The translations under genes and the position numbers were made by a program. From assembly GCA_965212085.1 (NCBI GenBank), contig OZ243042.1:930001-994000 (forward strand): a stretch of 64,000 nt of DNA, given 5' to 3'. Position 1 is the first letter of the stretch. Each line of letters starts with the position of its first letter. Positions 24,619 through 33,998 of this stretch are shown piece by piece. The DNA comes from JAHRAW01 sp965212085. Lineage in GTDB: Bacteria > Pseudomonadota > Gammaproteobacteria > Arenicellales > Poriferihabitantaceae. The notes under the pieces were generated by a model that saw nothing but the letters and a program-made list of their open reading frames with translations, was not told where the DNA came from and made no database searches.

Positions 24619-27018
24619 TCAGGTTTTCGCGGCCCCGGAGTTCCCGGACTTTGCCAGGAACAGCCAGGTTTCCACCACGCTGTCGGGGTTCAGCGACACG
24701 CTTTCGATGCCTTGCTCCATCAGCCAGCGCGCGAGGTCGGGATGATCCGATGGCCCCTGCCCGCAGATGCCGACGTACTTGCCGGCTTTTTTGCAGGCGG
24801 CGATGGCCATGCCGAGCAACGCCTTGACCGCCGCGTCTCGTTCATCGAAGAGGTGCGCGATGATGGCGGAGTCGCGGTCCAGCCCGAGGGTGAACTGAGT
24901 CAGGTCGTTGGAGCCGATGGAGAAGCCGTCGAAGTGTTCGAGAAACGCATCGGCGAGCAGGGCGTTGCCCGGTATTTCGCACATCATGATAACGCGCAAT
25001 CCGTTTTCCCCGCGCTTCAAGCCGTTCTCCGCCAGCAGTTCAATGACCCGCCGCGCCTCCGCCACGGTGCGCACGAACGGCACCATGATCTCGACGTTGG
25101 TAAGGCCCATTTCATCCCGCACTTTTTTGAGCGCCGCGCATTCCATCTCGAAGCACTCGCGAAAGGAGTCGGAAATGTAGCGCGAGGCGCCGCGAAAACC
25201 CAGCATCGGGTTTTCCTCATCGGGCTCGAACTGCTCGCCGCCGATGAGGTTGGCGTATTCGTTGGACTTGAAATCGGACAGGCGCACGATCACCGGCTTG
25301 GGAAAAAAGGCCGCGCCCAGGGAGCCGATGCCCTCGGTCAGTTTTTCGATGTAGAACCCGCGCGGGTCGGCGTAGCCGGCCATGCGCTCTTCGATGCGCC
25401 GTTGCACCTTGCCGGGCAACCGGTCTTTTTGCAGCAGCGCTTTGGGGTGGATGCCGATGGTGTTGTTGATGATGAACTCCAGCCGCGCGAGGCCGACGCC
25501 GGCGTTGGGAATGCGGGACAGCGCGAAGGCGCGTTCCGGGTTGCCGGCGTTCATGGCAATCTTGAACGGCAGTTCGGGCATTTTTTCAAGGTCGGTGGTG
25601 GTGACGCGGTAGTCCAACAGGCCCGCGTACACCATGCCGGTGTCGCCTTCGGCGCAGGAGGCCGTGACTTCCGCGCCGTCTGCGAGGCGTTCGGTGGCGT
25701 CGCCGCAGCCGACGATGGCCGGCACCCCCAGTTCCCGCGCAATGATGGCGGCGTGGCAGGTGCGCCCGCCACGGTTGGTGATGATCGCCGAGGCGCGTTT
25801 CATCACCGGCTCCCAGTCCGGGTCGGTCATGTCGGTCACCAGCACGTCGCCGGCGCGCACCTTTTGCAGCTGGTCAACGTTCGGCGCGAGGCGCACCCGG
25901 CCGCTGCCGATGCGATGCCCGACGCTGCGCCCGGTCACCAGCACCGCGCCCTTTTCCGAAAGTTGATAGCGCTCCAGCACCTGTTTGCCGGCGCGGCTTT
26001 TGACGGTTTCGGGGCGCGCCTGAAGGATGAAGATCTCGCCGCTGTCGCCGTCCCTGCCCCATTCGATGTCCATGGGCCGCCGGTAGTGCGCCTCGATGGC
26101 CACCGCCATGCGCGCCAGTTCGGTGACGTCTTCGTCGCCCAGGGAAAACTGTTTTTGTTGGGCCGGCGCGACGTCAACGGTCTCGACCATTTCATCACTA
26201 CCTTGCCCGGCGTACACCATCTTGATGAGTTTGGAGCCGAGGGTGCGGCGCACAATCGCCGGCCGCTGTGCCGCGAGGGCGGGTTTATAAACGTAGAACT
26301 CATCCGGGTTGACCGAGCCTTGCACCACGCATTCGCCAAGTCCCCACGACGAGGTGATGAACACCACTTCCTCGAATCCGGATTCGGTGTCAATGGTGAA
26401 CATCGCGCCGCTGGCGCCCCGGTCGCTGCGTACCATCTGCTGAATGCCCGCCGACAGGGCGACTTCGGCGTGATCAAAACCCTGGTGGGCGCGGTAGGCG
26501 ATGGCGCGGTCGTTGAACAACGAGGCGAACACCCGGCGAACGCAGCGCAGCACCGCGTCTATGCCGCTGACGTTGAGGAAGGTTTCCTGCTGGCCGGCGA
26601 ACGAGGCTTCGGGCAAATCTTCGGCGGTGGCCGAGGAGCGCACCGCCACCGAGCCGCTGCTTTGTTTGGTGTGTTCGGTCAGTTGTGACCAGGCTTCGCG
26701 AATATCCGCTTCCAGGGTGCGCGGCAGCGGAGTAGCGATCATCATCTCCCGAATTTTCCCGCCGGTCTCCTGGAGTTTGGCCACGTCATCAACGTCGAGG
26801 TTGGCGAGCAATTCCTGAATGCGGCCCTCCAGCCCCTCAAAGCGGATGAACTCGCGGTACGCTTGCGCGGTGGTGGCGAAACCATCGGGAACCCGAATGC
26901 CGGCATCGGCGAGGTTGGAAATCATCTCCCCCAGGGATGCGTTCTTGCCGCCGACGCTCGCCACGTCCCCCATGCCGAGATCGGAAAACCACAAAATTGA
27001 CCGCTCAGTCTCAGTCAT
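24619..27018 (-). CDS. ppsA: Phosphoenolpyruvate synthase
   Basis: Makes PEP from pyruvate and ATP for gluconeogenesis; about 800 residues, normal. The N-terminal ATP-grasp domain starts SVGGKNASLGEM. The swivelling phosphohistidine domain has GGRTCHAAIIARELG with the catalytic His. The C-terminal PEP-binding barrel includes MCEIPGN and FSIGSNDLTQ, plus GICGQGPSD with the catalytic Cys. The start may be ATG 27018 or TTG 27027; the TTG has GAGG seven bases upstream. It is divergent from citrate synthase, pairing gluconeogenic and TCA entry points. Confidence 0.96.
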   Translation of the reverse strand: MTETERSILWFSDLGMGDVASVGGKNASLGEMISNLADAGIRVPDGFATTAQAYREFIRFEGLEGRIQELLANLDVDDVAKLQETGGKIREMMIATPLPRTLEADIREAWSQLTEHTKQSSGSVAVRSSATAEDLPEASFAGQQETFLNVSGIDAVLRCVRRVFASLFNDRAIAYRAHQGFDHAEVALSAGIQQMVRSDRGASGAMFTIDTESGFEEVVFITSSWGLGECVVQGSVNPDEFYVYKPALAAQRPAIVRRTLGSKLIKMVYAGQGSDEMVETVDVAPAQQKQFSLGDEDVTELARMAVAIEAHYRRPMDIEWGRDGDSGEIFILQARPETVKSRAGKQVLERYQLSEKGAVLVTGRSVGHRIGSGRVRLAPNVDQLQKVRAGDVLVTDMTDPDWEPVMKRASAIITNRGGRTCHAAIIARELGVPAIVGCGDATERLADGAEVTASCAEGDTGMVYAGLLDYRVTTTDLEKMPELPFKIAMNAGNPERAFALSRIPNAGVGLARLEFIINNTIGIHPKALLQKDRLPGKVQRRIEERMAGYADPRGFYIEKLTEGIGSLGAAFFPKPVIVRLSDFKSNEYANLIGGEQFEPDEENPMLGFRGASRYISDSFRECFEMECAALKKVRDEMGLTNVEIMVPFVRTVAEARRVIELLAENGLKRGENGLRVIMMCEIPGNALLADAFLEHFDGFSIGSNDLTQFTLGLDRDSAIIAHLFDERDAAVKALLGMAIAACKKAGKYVGICGQGPSDHPDLARWLMEQGIESVSLNPDSVVETWLFLAKSGNSGAAKT

Positions 27019-27276
27019 CGTGCTCAACTCGCTGCCTCAAGAAATTATCCGCCGGCCCGAACGTGCCGGGTATCGGGAGTAAGGGGATTGGTAAAAGATC
27101 GCGCCGCAAATCATTTGGGGCTATGATACTTAATTCCCCGCGATCATGCAGTGCGGAAAGGCGCACGCGGGCATTCGCGCACCGCCAAAGCGAACTGCAT
27201 GCGCTTAGATACACACGGGTTTGTGCTTTGCCGCAAATTCGGCTATCTTAGGGATAAATGCAAAGGATACCGAATT

Positions 27277-28680
27277 ATGAGCAAAAACGCCCCAAAACCT
27301 CACAAACCTCACAAACCCCCAACACCGCAAACATCCGGGACGCCGGCGTCCGCCGACTTCACGCTTACCGACAACGCCACCGGCGAGTCGTGGCAACTGC
27401 CTGCGCGCACCGGGGCGATGGGCAACCGGCTGATTGACATCAAGCGGTTGTACGGCGACACCGGCGTCCTGACCTACGATCCCGGCTTTACTTCCACGGC
27501 TTCGTGCCAGTCCGACATTACCTACATTGACGGGGAAAAGGGCGTGCTGCTGCACCGCGGTTATTCCATTGACCAGTTGGCCGGGCAGAGCGATTTTATG
27601 GAGACCTGCTACCTGTTGTTGTACGGCGAGTTGCCGACCCCGGAACAGAAAGCCTCTTTTGACGCCGACATCAAGAATCACACGCTGCTGCACGACCAGT
27701 TCATTTCCTTCTACAAGGGGTTCATGCGCAACGCCCACCCCATGGCCATCATGGTGGGCGTGGTCGGCGCGTTGTCGGCGTTCTACCACGACAGCACCGA
27801 CATCACCGACCTCGAACAGCGGCAGCTGGCGGCGCACCGCCTGATCGCCAAGATGCCGACCATCGGCGCCTACGCCTACAAGTATTCCCTGGGCATGACT
27901 TTTCCGATGCCCAAAAACGAATGCAGTTACTCGCAAAACCTCTTGCAGATGATGTTTTCCAACCCCGCCGAGGAGTACGAGATCAACCCGGTGCTTTCCA
28001 AGGCCATTGACCGCATCCTGATCCTGCACGCCGACCACGAACAGAACGCTTCCACTTCCACGGTGCGCCTCGCCGGGTCGAGCGGCGCCAACCCCTACGC
28101 CTGCATCGCCGCCGGCATCGCCTCGTTGTGGGGCCCGGCCCACGGCGGCGCCAACGAAGCGGTGCTCAAGATGCTGGACGAAATCGGCACCGAGGAGCGG
28201 GTCGGCGAATACATCAAAAAGGCCAAGGACAAAAGCGACAAGTTCCGCCTCATGGGCTTCGGCCACCGGGTGTACAAAAACTACGATCCGCGGGCCACGG
28301 TGATGCGCGACACCTGCCACGAAGTGCTCGGCGTGATGGGGATTGAAGACCCGAAACTGAAACTCGCAATGGCGCTCGAAAAAATCGCCCTGGAAGACGA
28401 ATACTTCATTGAAAAGAAACTCTATCCCAACGTGGACTTCTACTCCGGCATCATTTTGAAGGCCATGGGCTTTCCGACTTCAATGTTCACCGTAATGTTC
28501 GCCATCGGCCGCACCGTCGGCTGGGTGTCCCACTGGAAGGAGATGCTAAAAGACCAGGACCAGAAAATCGGCCGGCCACGGCAGTTGTATTTGGGGGAGC
28601 AGCGGCGGGATTACATACCCATGGAGCGGCGCGGGCATACGGAGAAGAAGACGAGTTGGTCGTGGTTGTGGGGGAAGTGA
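27277..28680 (+). CDS. gltA: Citrate synthase (type II)
   Basis: Condenses oxaloacetate with acetyl-CoA. It has 467 residues from ATG 27277, chosen because AAGGA (27263-27267) precedes it and the longer open frame upstream looks non-coding. Catalytic residues sit in ADHEQNASTST (His), WGPAHGGANEAV (His) and MGFGHRVYKNYDPRA (His, with the Asp in the later ALEDEYF/NVDFYSG region). The N-terminus has an extra repetitive His/Pro/Lys stretch (KPHKPHKPP) absent from most homologues, and the C-terminus a Trp/Lys-rich tail. Confidence 0.96.
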   Translation: MSKNAPKPHKPHKPPTPQTSGTPASADFTLTDNATGESWQLPARTGAMGNRLIDIKRLYGDTGVLTYDPGFTSTASCQSDITYIDGEKGVLLHRGYSIDQLAGQSDFMETCYLLLYGELPTPEQKASFDADIKNHTLLHDQFISFYKGFMRNAHPMAIMVGVVGALSAFYHDSTDITDLEQRQLAAHRLIAKMPTIGAYAYKYSLGMTFPMPKNECSYSQNLLQMMFSNPAEEYEINPVLSKAIDRILILHADHEQNASTSTVRLAGSSGANPYACIAAGIASLWGPAHGGANEAVLKMLDEIGTEERVGEYIKKAKDKSDKFRLMGFGHRVYKNYDPRATVMRDTCHEVLGVMGIEDPKLKLAMALEKIALEDEYFIEKKLYPNVDFYSGIILKAMGFPTSMFTVMFAIGRTVGWVSHWKEMLKDQDQKIGRPRQLYLGEQRRDYIPMERRGHTEKKTSWSWLWGK

Positions 28681-28721
28681 GTCCGGCTACAAGCGTCCGG
28701 CGGTGCCGGAAGGGTTTTGAA

Positions 28722-28885
28722 CTGGATTCCCGAGTACGCAAGTGTCCGTAAGCCGCTTGCGCGGCAACGGACACTAACGCTCGAGAATGACGGCAGAGTT
28801 GTTGCTACTCCCCCGGCGTCATTCCCGAACGATAGAAAAATAAGGAGCGTAGCGACTATATTTTTCACCGCTTTCGGGAATCCAG
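28722..28885. repeat. Non-coding folded repeat element (MITE/REP-like)
   Basis: Bounded by a perfect 12-bp inverted repeat, CTGGATTCCCGA (28722-28733) and TCGGGAATCCAG (28874-28885). Inside are GAATGAC (28785-28791) and its complement GTCATTC (28818-28824), a hairpin GTGTCCGT/ACGGACAC (28742-28749 and 28767-28774) and a further AT-rich stem around 28835-28867. No reading frame inside looks real. Nested hairpins with GGATTCCCG and GAATGACGG ends recall Correia/REP-type intergenic elements. Confidence 0.65.
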
Positions 28886-28925
28886 AAACCAACCGGCGGC
28901 TTAGCCGCTAACATCCGCTAACCTC

Positions 28926-29120
28926 ATGCTAATCAAAATTCTCTTCACCCTTGCGGTAATCTTCGGCGTCATTATTTTCTTTCGCCACAAACACGCGCGC
29001 GCGCCGGTTGCGGAGCAGGCGGAGCCGGAAGGCGCATCCCTGTCCCCGCGCATGGTTGCCTACGGCTTGCTCGGCGTGCTGGTGGCGGTTTCGGTTTTGA
29101 TTTTCGTGCTCTCAAAATGA
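28926..29120 (+). CDS. Small two-helix membrane protein, unknown
   Basis: A 64-residue protein with hydrophobic segments at about 2-20 and 42-62, joined by a charged loop rich in His, Arg and Glu. No recognised family. It sits 17 bp before the rhomboid protease gene on the same strand, and both are membrane proteins, so they may share a message. No clear ribosome site is seen before its ATG. Confidence 0.55.
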   Translation: MLIKILFTLAVIFGVIIFFRHKHARAPVAEQAEPEGASLSPRMVAYGLLGVLVAVSVLIFVLSK

Positions 29121-29136
29121 TGATGCCGGGCAAACC

Positions 29137-29742
29137 ATGAGGAAACCCCCCGCCACCCTCGCCCTGATCGGCGTCTCGACGCTGGTGTACCTGGCGATGA
29201 CTTACCTTGACCAAATGGCGGTCATCCGGCCGCTGCTGATTTCCGAATACGCCGATTCTGCGCTGCCGGAAATTCGCGCCGGGCAGTGGTGGCGTTTGCT
29301 GACTCCGATGTTTTTGCACTTCGGGATTTTTCACGCGGTCTTCAACCTGCTGTGGACCTGGGAACTCGGGCGGCTCATTGAAGCCCGGCAGGGTACGCTC
29401 GCGCTGCTGGGCTTGAGCGCGTTGATCGGCGCGCTCTCCAACCTCGGGCAGTACTATGCAAGCGGGCCGTGGTTCGGCGGCATGTCCGGGGTGGTGTACG
29501 GCTACTTCGGCTACCTGTGGATCCGGGGGTTGCTGGACCCCGGCTTCGGCATCCGCCTTAACCCGCCGGTGGTTTATTTGCTGCTCGGCTGGTTCGTGTT
29601 GTGCTGGAGCGGCGTCCTGGAACTGTTCGGCCTGCGCGTCGCCAACACCGCCCACACCACGGGGCTGGCGAGCGGCATCGCGCTGGCGGTTTTGTTCGGC
29701 GGGTTTTACCGGTATCGGCTGAGGCTGCGGAGGCGAACATGA
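29137..29742 (+). CDS. Rhomboid-family intramembrane serine protease
   Basis: A 201-residue polytopic membrane protein with the rhomboid catalytic dyad: S117 in GGMSGVVYG and H173 in NTAHTTGLASG. HAVFN (66-70) gives the supporting HxxxN oxyanion motif, and the WWRLLTPMFLH stretch is the L1 loop. About six helices can be drawn. It would cleave membrane-embedded substrates; these are unknown. The stop overlaps the ileS start. Confidence 0.9.
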   Translation: MRKPPATLALIGVSTLVYLAMTYLDQMAVIRPLLISEYADSALPEIRAGQWWRLLTPMFLHFGIFHAVFNLLWTWELGRLIEARQGTLALLGLSALIGALSNLGQYYASGPWFGGMSGVVYGYFGYLWIRGLLDPGFGIRLNPPVVYLLLGWFVLCWSGVLELFGLRVANTAHTTGLASGIALAVLFGGFYRYRLRLRRRT

Positions 29743-32700
29743 CGTTTGAACCAATAGACAGCCGCTACAACGGGCCGCAACTGGAACAGGAGATTCTGAA
29801 ATTCTGGGAGGCACACGGGATTTTCGAGCAAAGCCTCGCGCAAAGCGAAGGGCGGCCACGCTTCAGTTTTAACGAAGGCCCGCCCACCGCCAACGGCAAG
29901 CCCGGCATCCACCACGTGCTGGCGCGCGCCTTCAAGGACATCTATCCCCGCTACAAAACCATGCGCGGCTACCACGCGCCGCGCAAGGGCGGCTGGGACA
30001 CCCACGGCCTGCCGGTGGAGCACGAAATCGAAAAGCAACTGGGCATTTTTGATAAAAAGGAAATCGAGCGGCAAGTCGGCATCGCCGAGTTCAACCGCCG
30101 CTGCCGGGAGTCGGTGATGACCTACATCGGCGAGTGGGAGGAGATGACCCGGCGCATGGGGTACTGGGTGAACCTCGACGACGCCTACTACACCCTCAAC
30201 AACGACTACATCGAATCGGTGTGGAACCTGCTCAGCACCATCTGGGACAAGGGCCTGATCTACCAGGGCTACAAGGTGGTGCCCTACGACCCGCGCATCG
30301 GCGCCACGCTGTCGTCCCACGAAGTGGCCCAGGGCTACAAGGAAGTGGAGGACCCGTCCATCACCGTGCGCTTCCGGCTGGCCGGCGAGGATGGCGCGAA
30401 TGGCGAGGAAAATGCATCGTTCCTGGTGTGGACCACCACGCCGTGGACGCTGCCTTCCAACCTGCTGCTGGCGGTGGGCGCGGATATTGACTACGCGCGG
30501 GTCGCGTACAACGGCGAGACCCTGATCCTGGCCGGCGCGCGGGTGGAGGCGGTGTTCGGCGATGAACCATATCAAATCATCGAGACCGTCAAGGGCGGCG
30601 AACTGGTCGGGCTGCGCTATCAACGCCTGTTTGACTACCTGAAAGTGGAACGGGGGGATCCGTTTCGCGTCGTCGCCGCCGACTTCGTCAGCCTTGAAGA
30701 CGGCACCGGCATCGTGCACGCCGCGCCGGCCTACGGCGTGGACGACCTTGCACTCGGCCAGCGCGAGGGCCTGCCGGTGATTCACGGCGTCGGCCTGGAT
30801 GGCTGTTTCGTGGCCGAAGTCGCGCCGCTGGCGGGCACCTTCTTCAAGGAGGCGGATGCCGTCATCAACCAAATGCTCGCCGGGCGCGGGCTGATGTTCC
30901 GCGATGAAAAAATCCTGCACAACTATCCGTTCGGCTGGCGCACCGGCGACCCGCTGATCTACTACGCCAAGGAAGCCTGGTACATCAAAACCACCGCCAT
31001 CAAGGAGCGCATGGTGGCGCTCAACCGCACCATCAACTGGGTGCCGTCCACCATCCGCGACGGGCGCTTCGGCAAGTGGCTGGAGAACAACATTGACTGG
31101 GCGTTGTCCAGGGAGCGTTTTTGGGGCACGCCGCTGCCGGTGTGGCGCAGCGACGATAACGACTACATCTGCATCGGCTCGCGCCGGGAACTCGAAGCCC
31201 TGACCGGCGAGTCCCTTGACGAAGTGGACCTGCACCGCCCGCGCATTGACGAGATTACCTTCACCAAAGACGGCAAAACCTACACGCGGGTGCCGGAGGT
31301 CATTGACTGCTGGTTTGACTCCGGGGCCATGACCTACGCCCAGTGGCACTACCCGTTTGAGAACCGCGAAACCTTTGAAGCGCACTTTCCCGCCGACTAC
31401 GTGTGCGAAGCCATTGACCAGACCCGCGGCTGGTTTTACACGCTGCACGCCATCGCCGCGCTGGTGTCGGACGGCGTCGCCTATAAAAACTGCGTGTGCC
31501 TGAGCCACATCGTTGACCGGCACGGCAAAAAAATGTCCAAGTCCCAGGGCAACATCGTCAACCCCTACGACGTGTTCGACACCATCGGCGCAGACGCGCT
31601 GCGCTGGTTGTTCCTGGCGCGCACCGCACCGGAAGGGCAAAAACGAATCTCGGTGGACATCGTCCGCGAAGTGGCGTCGTCGTTCATCAACACCTTCTGG
31701 AACACCTACGCTTTTTTCATTTTGTACGCGCGCCTCGACGGAATTGATCTCGCCGGCCTCGGCAAACTCGGCAAGCCGGTGGACTACGCCCAACGCCCGG
31801 AAATTGACCGCTGGATCCTGGCGCTGGCCCACGAGACCGTGAAAACCGCCACCGCCGCCCTCGACAACTACGACGCCAGGGGCGCCGGCGAGGCCGTCGA
31901 AAAACTCGTGGATCAGCTGAGCAACTGGTACGTGCGCCGCAACCGCCGGCGCTTCTGGAAAAGCGGCCACGGTGATGCCAGCAAGCAGTCGGCGTACCTG
32001 ACCCTGTTTGAGTGCATTGATTTGTGCCACCGCGTGATGGCGCCTTTCACGCCGTTTTTGTCGGAGGCGATTTACCGCAACCTGTACCGCGCCGCCATAG
32101 ACACCGGAGACGCCAAGAACGGAAGCGCGCCGCAAAGCGTTCACCTGACCGAATGGCCGCAATACGACGCCGCGCTTCTCGACCCGCAACTGGTGTTGGA
32201 AATGGACGTGGTTCAGCAGGTGGTGGGTCTGGGGCGTTCGGCGCGGGAGGACAGCCGGGTGCGGGTTCGCCAGCCGCTGGCGCGCATGCTGATTAGCGTC
32301 GCCGACACTGACGGAGACGGAGACACCCGCGCCGCCATCCAAAAACACGCGGCGCAGATCGGCGAGGAACTGAACATCAAGTCGGTGGAGTTCATCGAAC
32401 AGGACGCCGGGCTGGTGGGCTACGAGATCAAGCCCAATTTTTCCACCCTCGGCAAGCGTTACGGCAAACGGATGCCGGCCATCAAAGCGGCGCTCGCCAA
32501 TTTGGATGGTGCGGACGGCGCTGACGGCGCCGCACGGGTCGCCGCACGGGTCGCCGCCGATGAGGATTTTTCTTTGGAAATTGACGGCCTTGCCGTGGCG
32601 TTTAAACCCGGCGACCTGCGCGTACACACCACCTCCGCCGAAGGCTACGCCTGCGCCCGGGCCGGCCGTTTGCTGGTCGCCCTGGACACCACCTTGAGCG

Positions 32701-32978
32701 AAGCGTTGCTGGTGGAAGGCATCGCCCGGGAAATCGTGCGCACCGTGCAGGACGCGCGCAAATCCGCCGGCCTGGAAATAGCCGACCGCATCGCACTCGC
32801 CATCAGCGGCTCAACGCGCGTGCAAGCCGCCTTGCGCGAACACCGCGAATACATCATGGGCGAGACCCTGGCGACGCTTTGCGAAAACGGTGATGGCGGT
32901 GATGACCTCGGCGGCTTCACCGCGGAGCGCGACCTCGGCGAAGATCGCTGGCGCATCGCGCTGGCCAAAACCCGATGA
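29739..32978 (+). CDS. ileS: Isoleucine-tRNA ligase, long (type 2 / eukaryote-like) form
   Basis: Class I synthetase of 1079 residues, well above the ~940 of standard gammaproteobacterial IleS. The HIGH-like site reads GPPTANGKPGIHH, and KMSKS lies at about 598-602. The editing domain (LVWTTTPWTLPSN) is present. The variant HIGH region, the length and the C-terminal extension match the IleS2 clade, known elsewhere for tolerating mupirocin. ATG 29739 has GGAGG (29729-29733) upstream. Low-complexity inserts include DTDGDGDT and a duplicated AARV unit. It ends overlapping the next gene (ATGA). Confidence 0.95.
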   Translation: MTFEPIDSRYNGPQLEQEILKFWEAHGIFEQSLAQSEGRPRFSFNEGPPTANGKPGIHHVLARAFKDIYPRYKTMRGYHAPRKGGWDTHGLPVEHEIEKQLGIFDKKEIERQVGIAEFNRRCRESVMTYIGEWEEMTRRMGYWVNLDDAYYTLNNDYIESVWNLLSTIWDKGLIYQGYKVVPYDPRIGATLSSHEVAQGYKEVEDPSITVRFRLAGEDGANGEENASFLVWTTTPWTLPSNLLLAVGADIDYARVAYNGETLILAGARVEAVFGDEPYQIIETVKGGELVGLRYQRLFDYLKVERGDPFRVVAADFVSLEDGTGIVHAAPAYGVDDLALGQREGLPVIHGVGLDGCFVAEVAPLAGTFFKEADAVINQMLAGRGLMFRDEKILHNYPFGWRTGDPLIYYAKEAWYIKTTAIKERMVALNRTINWVPSTIRDGRFGKWLENNIDWALSRERFWGTPLPVWRSDDNDYICIGSRRELEALTGESLDEVDLHRPRIDEITFTKDGKTYTRVPEVIDCWFDSGAMTYAQWHYPFENRETFEAHFPADYVCEAIDQTRGWFYTLHAIAALVSDGVAYKNCVCLSHIVDRHGKKMSKSQGNIVNPYDVFDTIGADALRWLFLARTAPEGQKRISVDIVREVASSFINTFWNTYAFFILYARLDGIDLAGLGKLGKPVDYAQRPEIDRWILALAHETVKTATAALDNYDARGAGEAVEKLVDQLSNWYVRRNRRRFWKSGHGDASKQSAYLTLFECIDLCHRVMAPFTPFLSEAIYRNLYRAAIDTGDAKNGSAPQSVHLTEWPQYDAALLDPQLVLEMDVVQQVVGLGRSAREDSRVRVRQPLARMLISVADTDGDGDTRAAIQKHAAQIGEELNIKSVEFIEQDAGLVGYEIKPNFSTLGKRYGKRMPAIKAALANLDGADGADGAARVAARVAADEDFSLEIDGLAVAFKPGDLRVHTTSAEGYACARAGRLLVALDTTLSEALLVEGIAREIVRTVQDARKSAGLEIADRIALAISGSTRVQAALREHREYIMGETLATLCENGDGGDDLGGFTAERDLGEDRWRIALAKTR
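32529..32552 (+). repeat. Perfect 12-bp tandem duplication inside ileS
   Basis: GCCGCACGGGTC is repeated head to tail (32529-32540, 32541-32552) and adds four in-frame residues in an Ala/Asp-rich part of the C-terminal region. Confidence 0.75.
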
Positions 32979-33994
32979 ACGTTCTGGTCACCGGCGGGGC
33001 GGGGTTCATCGGCGCGGCATTGTGCGAGCGGTTGCTGGCGCGCGGCGACCGCGTGCTGGCGGTGGATAATCTCAGCAGTTACTACGCGGTCAGCCTCAAG
33101 CGCGCGCGGCTGGAACGCCTGCGGGCGCGCGCCAGGAAGCGCTTCGCCTTTGAGCAACTCGACGTCGCCGACCGCGCCGCCACCGCAAAACTTTTTGACG
33201 CGCAAAAGTTTGACGCGGTGATGCACCTCGCCGCTCAGGCCGGGGTGCGCTACTCGCTGGAGAATCCGGCGGCGTACGTGGACGCCAACCTGCTGGGCTT
33301 CGGCAACGTGCTGGAGGGCTGCCGGCACGCCGGCACCGGGCATCTGGTGTTCGCCTCCAGCAGTTCGGTGTACGGCGCAAATACCCGGCTGCCGTTTGCC
33401 GAGGAGCACCCCGCCGACCACCCGGTGTCCCTGTACGCGGCCACCAAAAAAGCCAACGAGTTGATGGCCCACGCCTACGCCCACCTGTACCGCCTGCCGT
33501 GCACCGGGCTGCGTTTTTTCACCGTGTACGGACCCTGGGGGCGGCCCGATATGGCGTTTTTCAAGTTCGCCGAGTTGATGCTCGGCGGGCGTCCGATTCC
33601 GGTGTACAACCACGGCGACCTGACCCGGGACTTCACCTATATTGATGACATCGTTGAAGGCGTGGTGCGAGTGCTGGACGCGCCCGCCACGGCGGCTGCC
33701 GATTACGACGCCGATGCGCCAAGCCCGGCCCACAGCGACGCACCGTTCCGCTTGTACAACATCGGCAACGGCGCGCAAGTTCGGTTGATGGACTACATTC
33801 ACGCCCTCGAAAAAGCCCTCGGCGTGAAGGCGCAGTACGAGATGCTGCCCATGCAGGCCGGGGACGTGGCCGCTACCTACGCCGACACCGGCGCCCTTGC
33901 GCGGGACTTTGGGTTCAAGCCGGCCACTTCCATTGAGGACGGGCTGGCGGCGTTTGCCGAGTGGTATCGGGATTATTATGGCATCCCTGAATGA
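32975..33994 (+). CDS. NAD-dependent nucleotide-sugar epimerase (UDP-glucuronate 4-epimerase-like)
   Basis: Extended short-chain dehydrogenase of 339 residues. The NAD motif GGAGFIG is at about 7-13, the catalytic Ser lies in ASSSSVYG, and YxxxK is in SLYAATKKANE. The DNLSSYYAVSLKRARL and GPWGRPDMAFFKF segments are those of UDP-glucuronate 4-epimerases of the CapI/LspL type. It overlaps ileS by four bases and precedes a UDP-sugar 6-dehydrogenase, so the pair could turn a UDP-sugar into an epimerised uronic acid for surface polysaccharide. An Ala/Asp-rich insertion lies before the C-terminal domain. Confidence 0.85.
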   Translation: MNVLVTGGAGFIGAALCERLLARGDRVLAVDNLSSYYAVSLKRARLERLRARARKRFAFEQLDVADRAATAKLFDAQKFDAVMHLAAQAGVRYSLENPAAYVDANLLGFGNVLEGCRHAGTGHLVFASSSSVYGANTRLPFAEEHPADHPVSLYAATKKANELMAHAYAHLYRLPCTGLRFFTVYGPWGRPDMAFFKFAELMLGGRPIPVYNHGDLTRDFTYIDDIVEGVVRVLDAPATAAADYDADAPSPAHSDAPFRLYNIGNGAQVRLMDYIHALEKALGVKAQYEMLPMQAGDVAATYADTGALARDFGFKPATSIEDGLAAFAEWYRDYYGIPE

Positions 33995-33998
33995 CACG

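Noticed and set aside
28717..28911. A 64-codon open frame across the gltA downstream spacer
   Set aside because: It lies within the hairpin-rich repeat element, has no ribosome site and no coding character.
29706..32627. Very long antisense frames opposite ileS, valS (45500-47569), glmS/glmU (13563-15059) and ppsA (24712-26688)
   Set aside because: These are mirror frames expected in high-GC coding DNA; their translations are compositionally odd and show no motifs, while the sense genes are certain.
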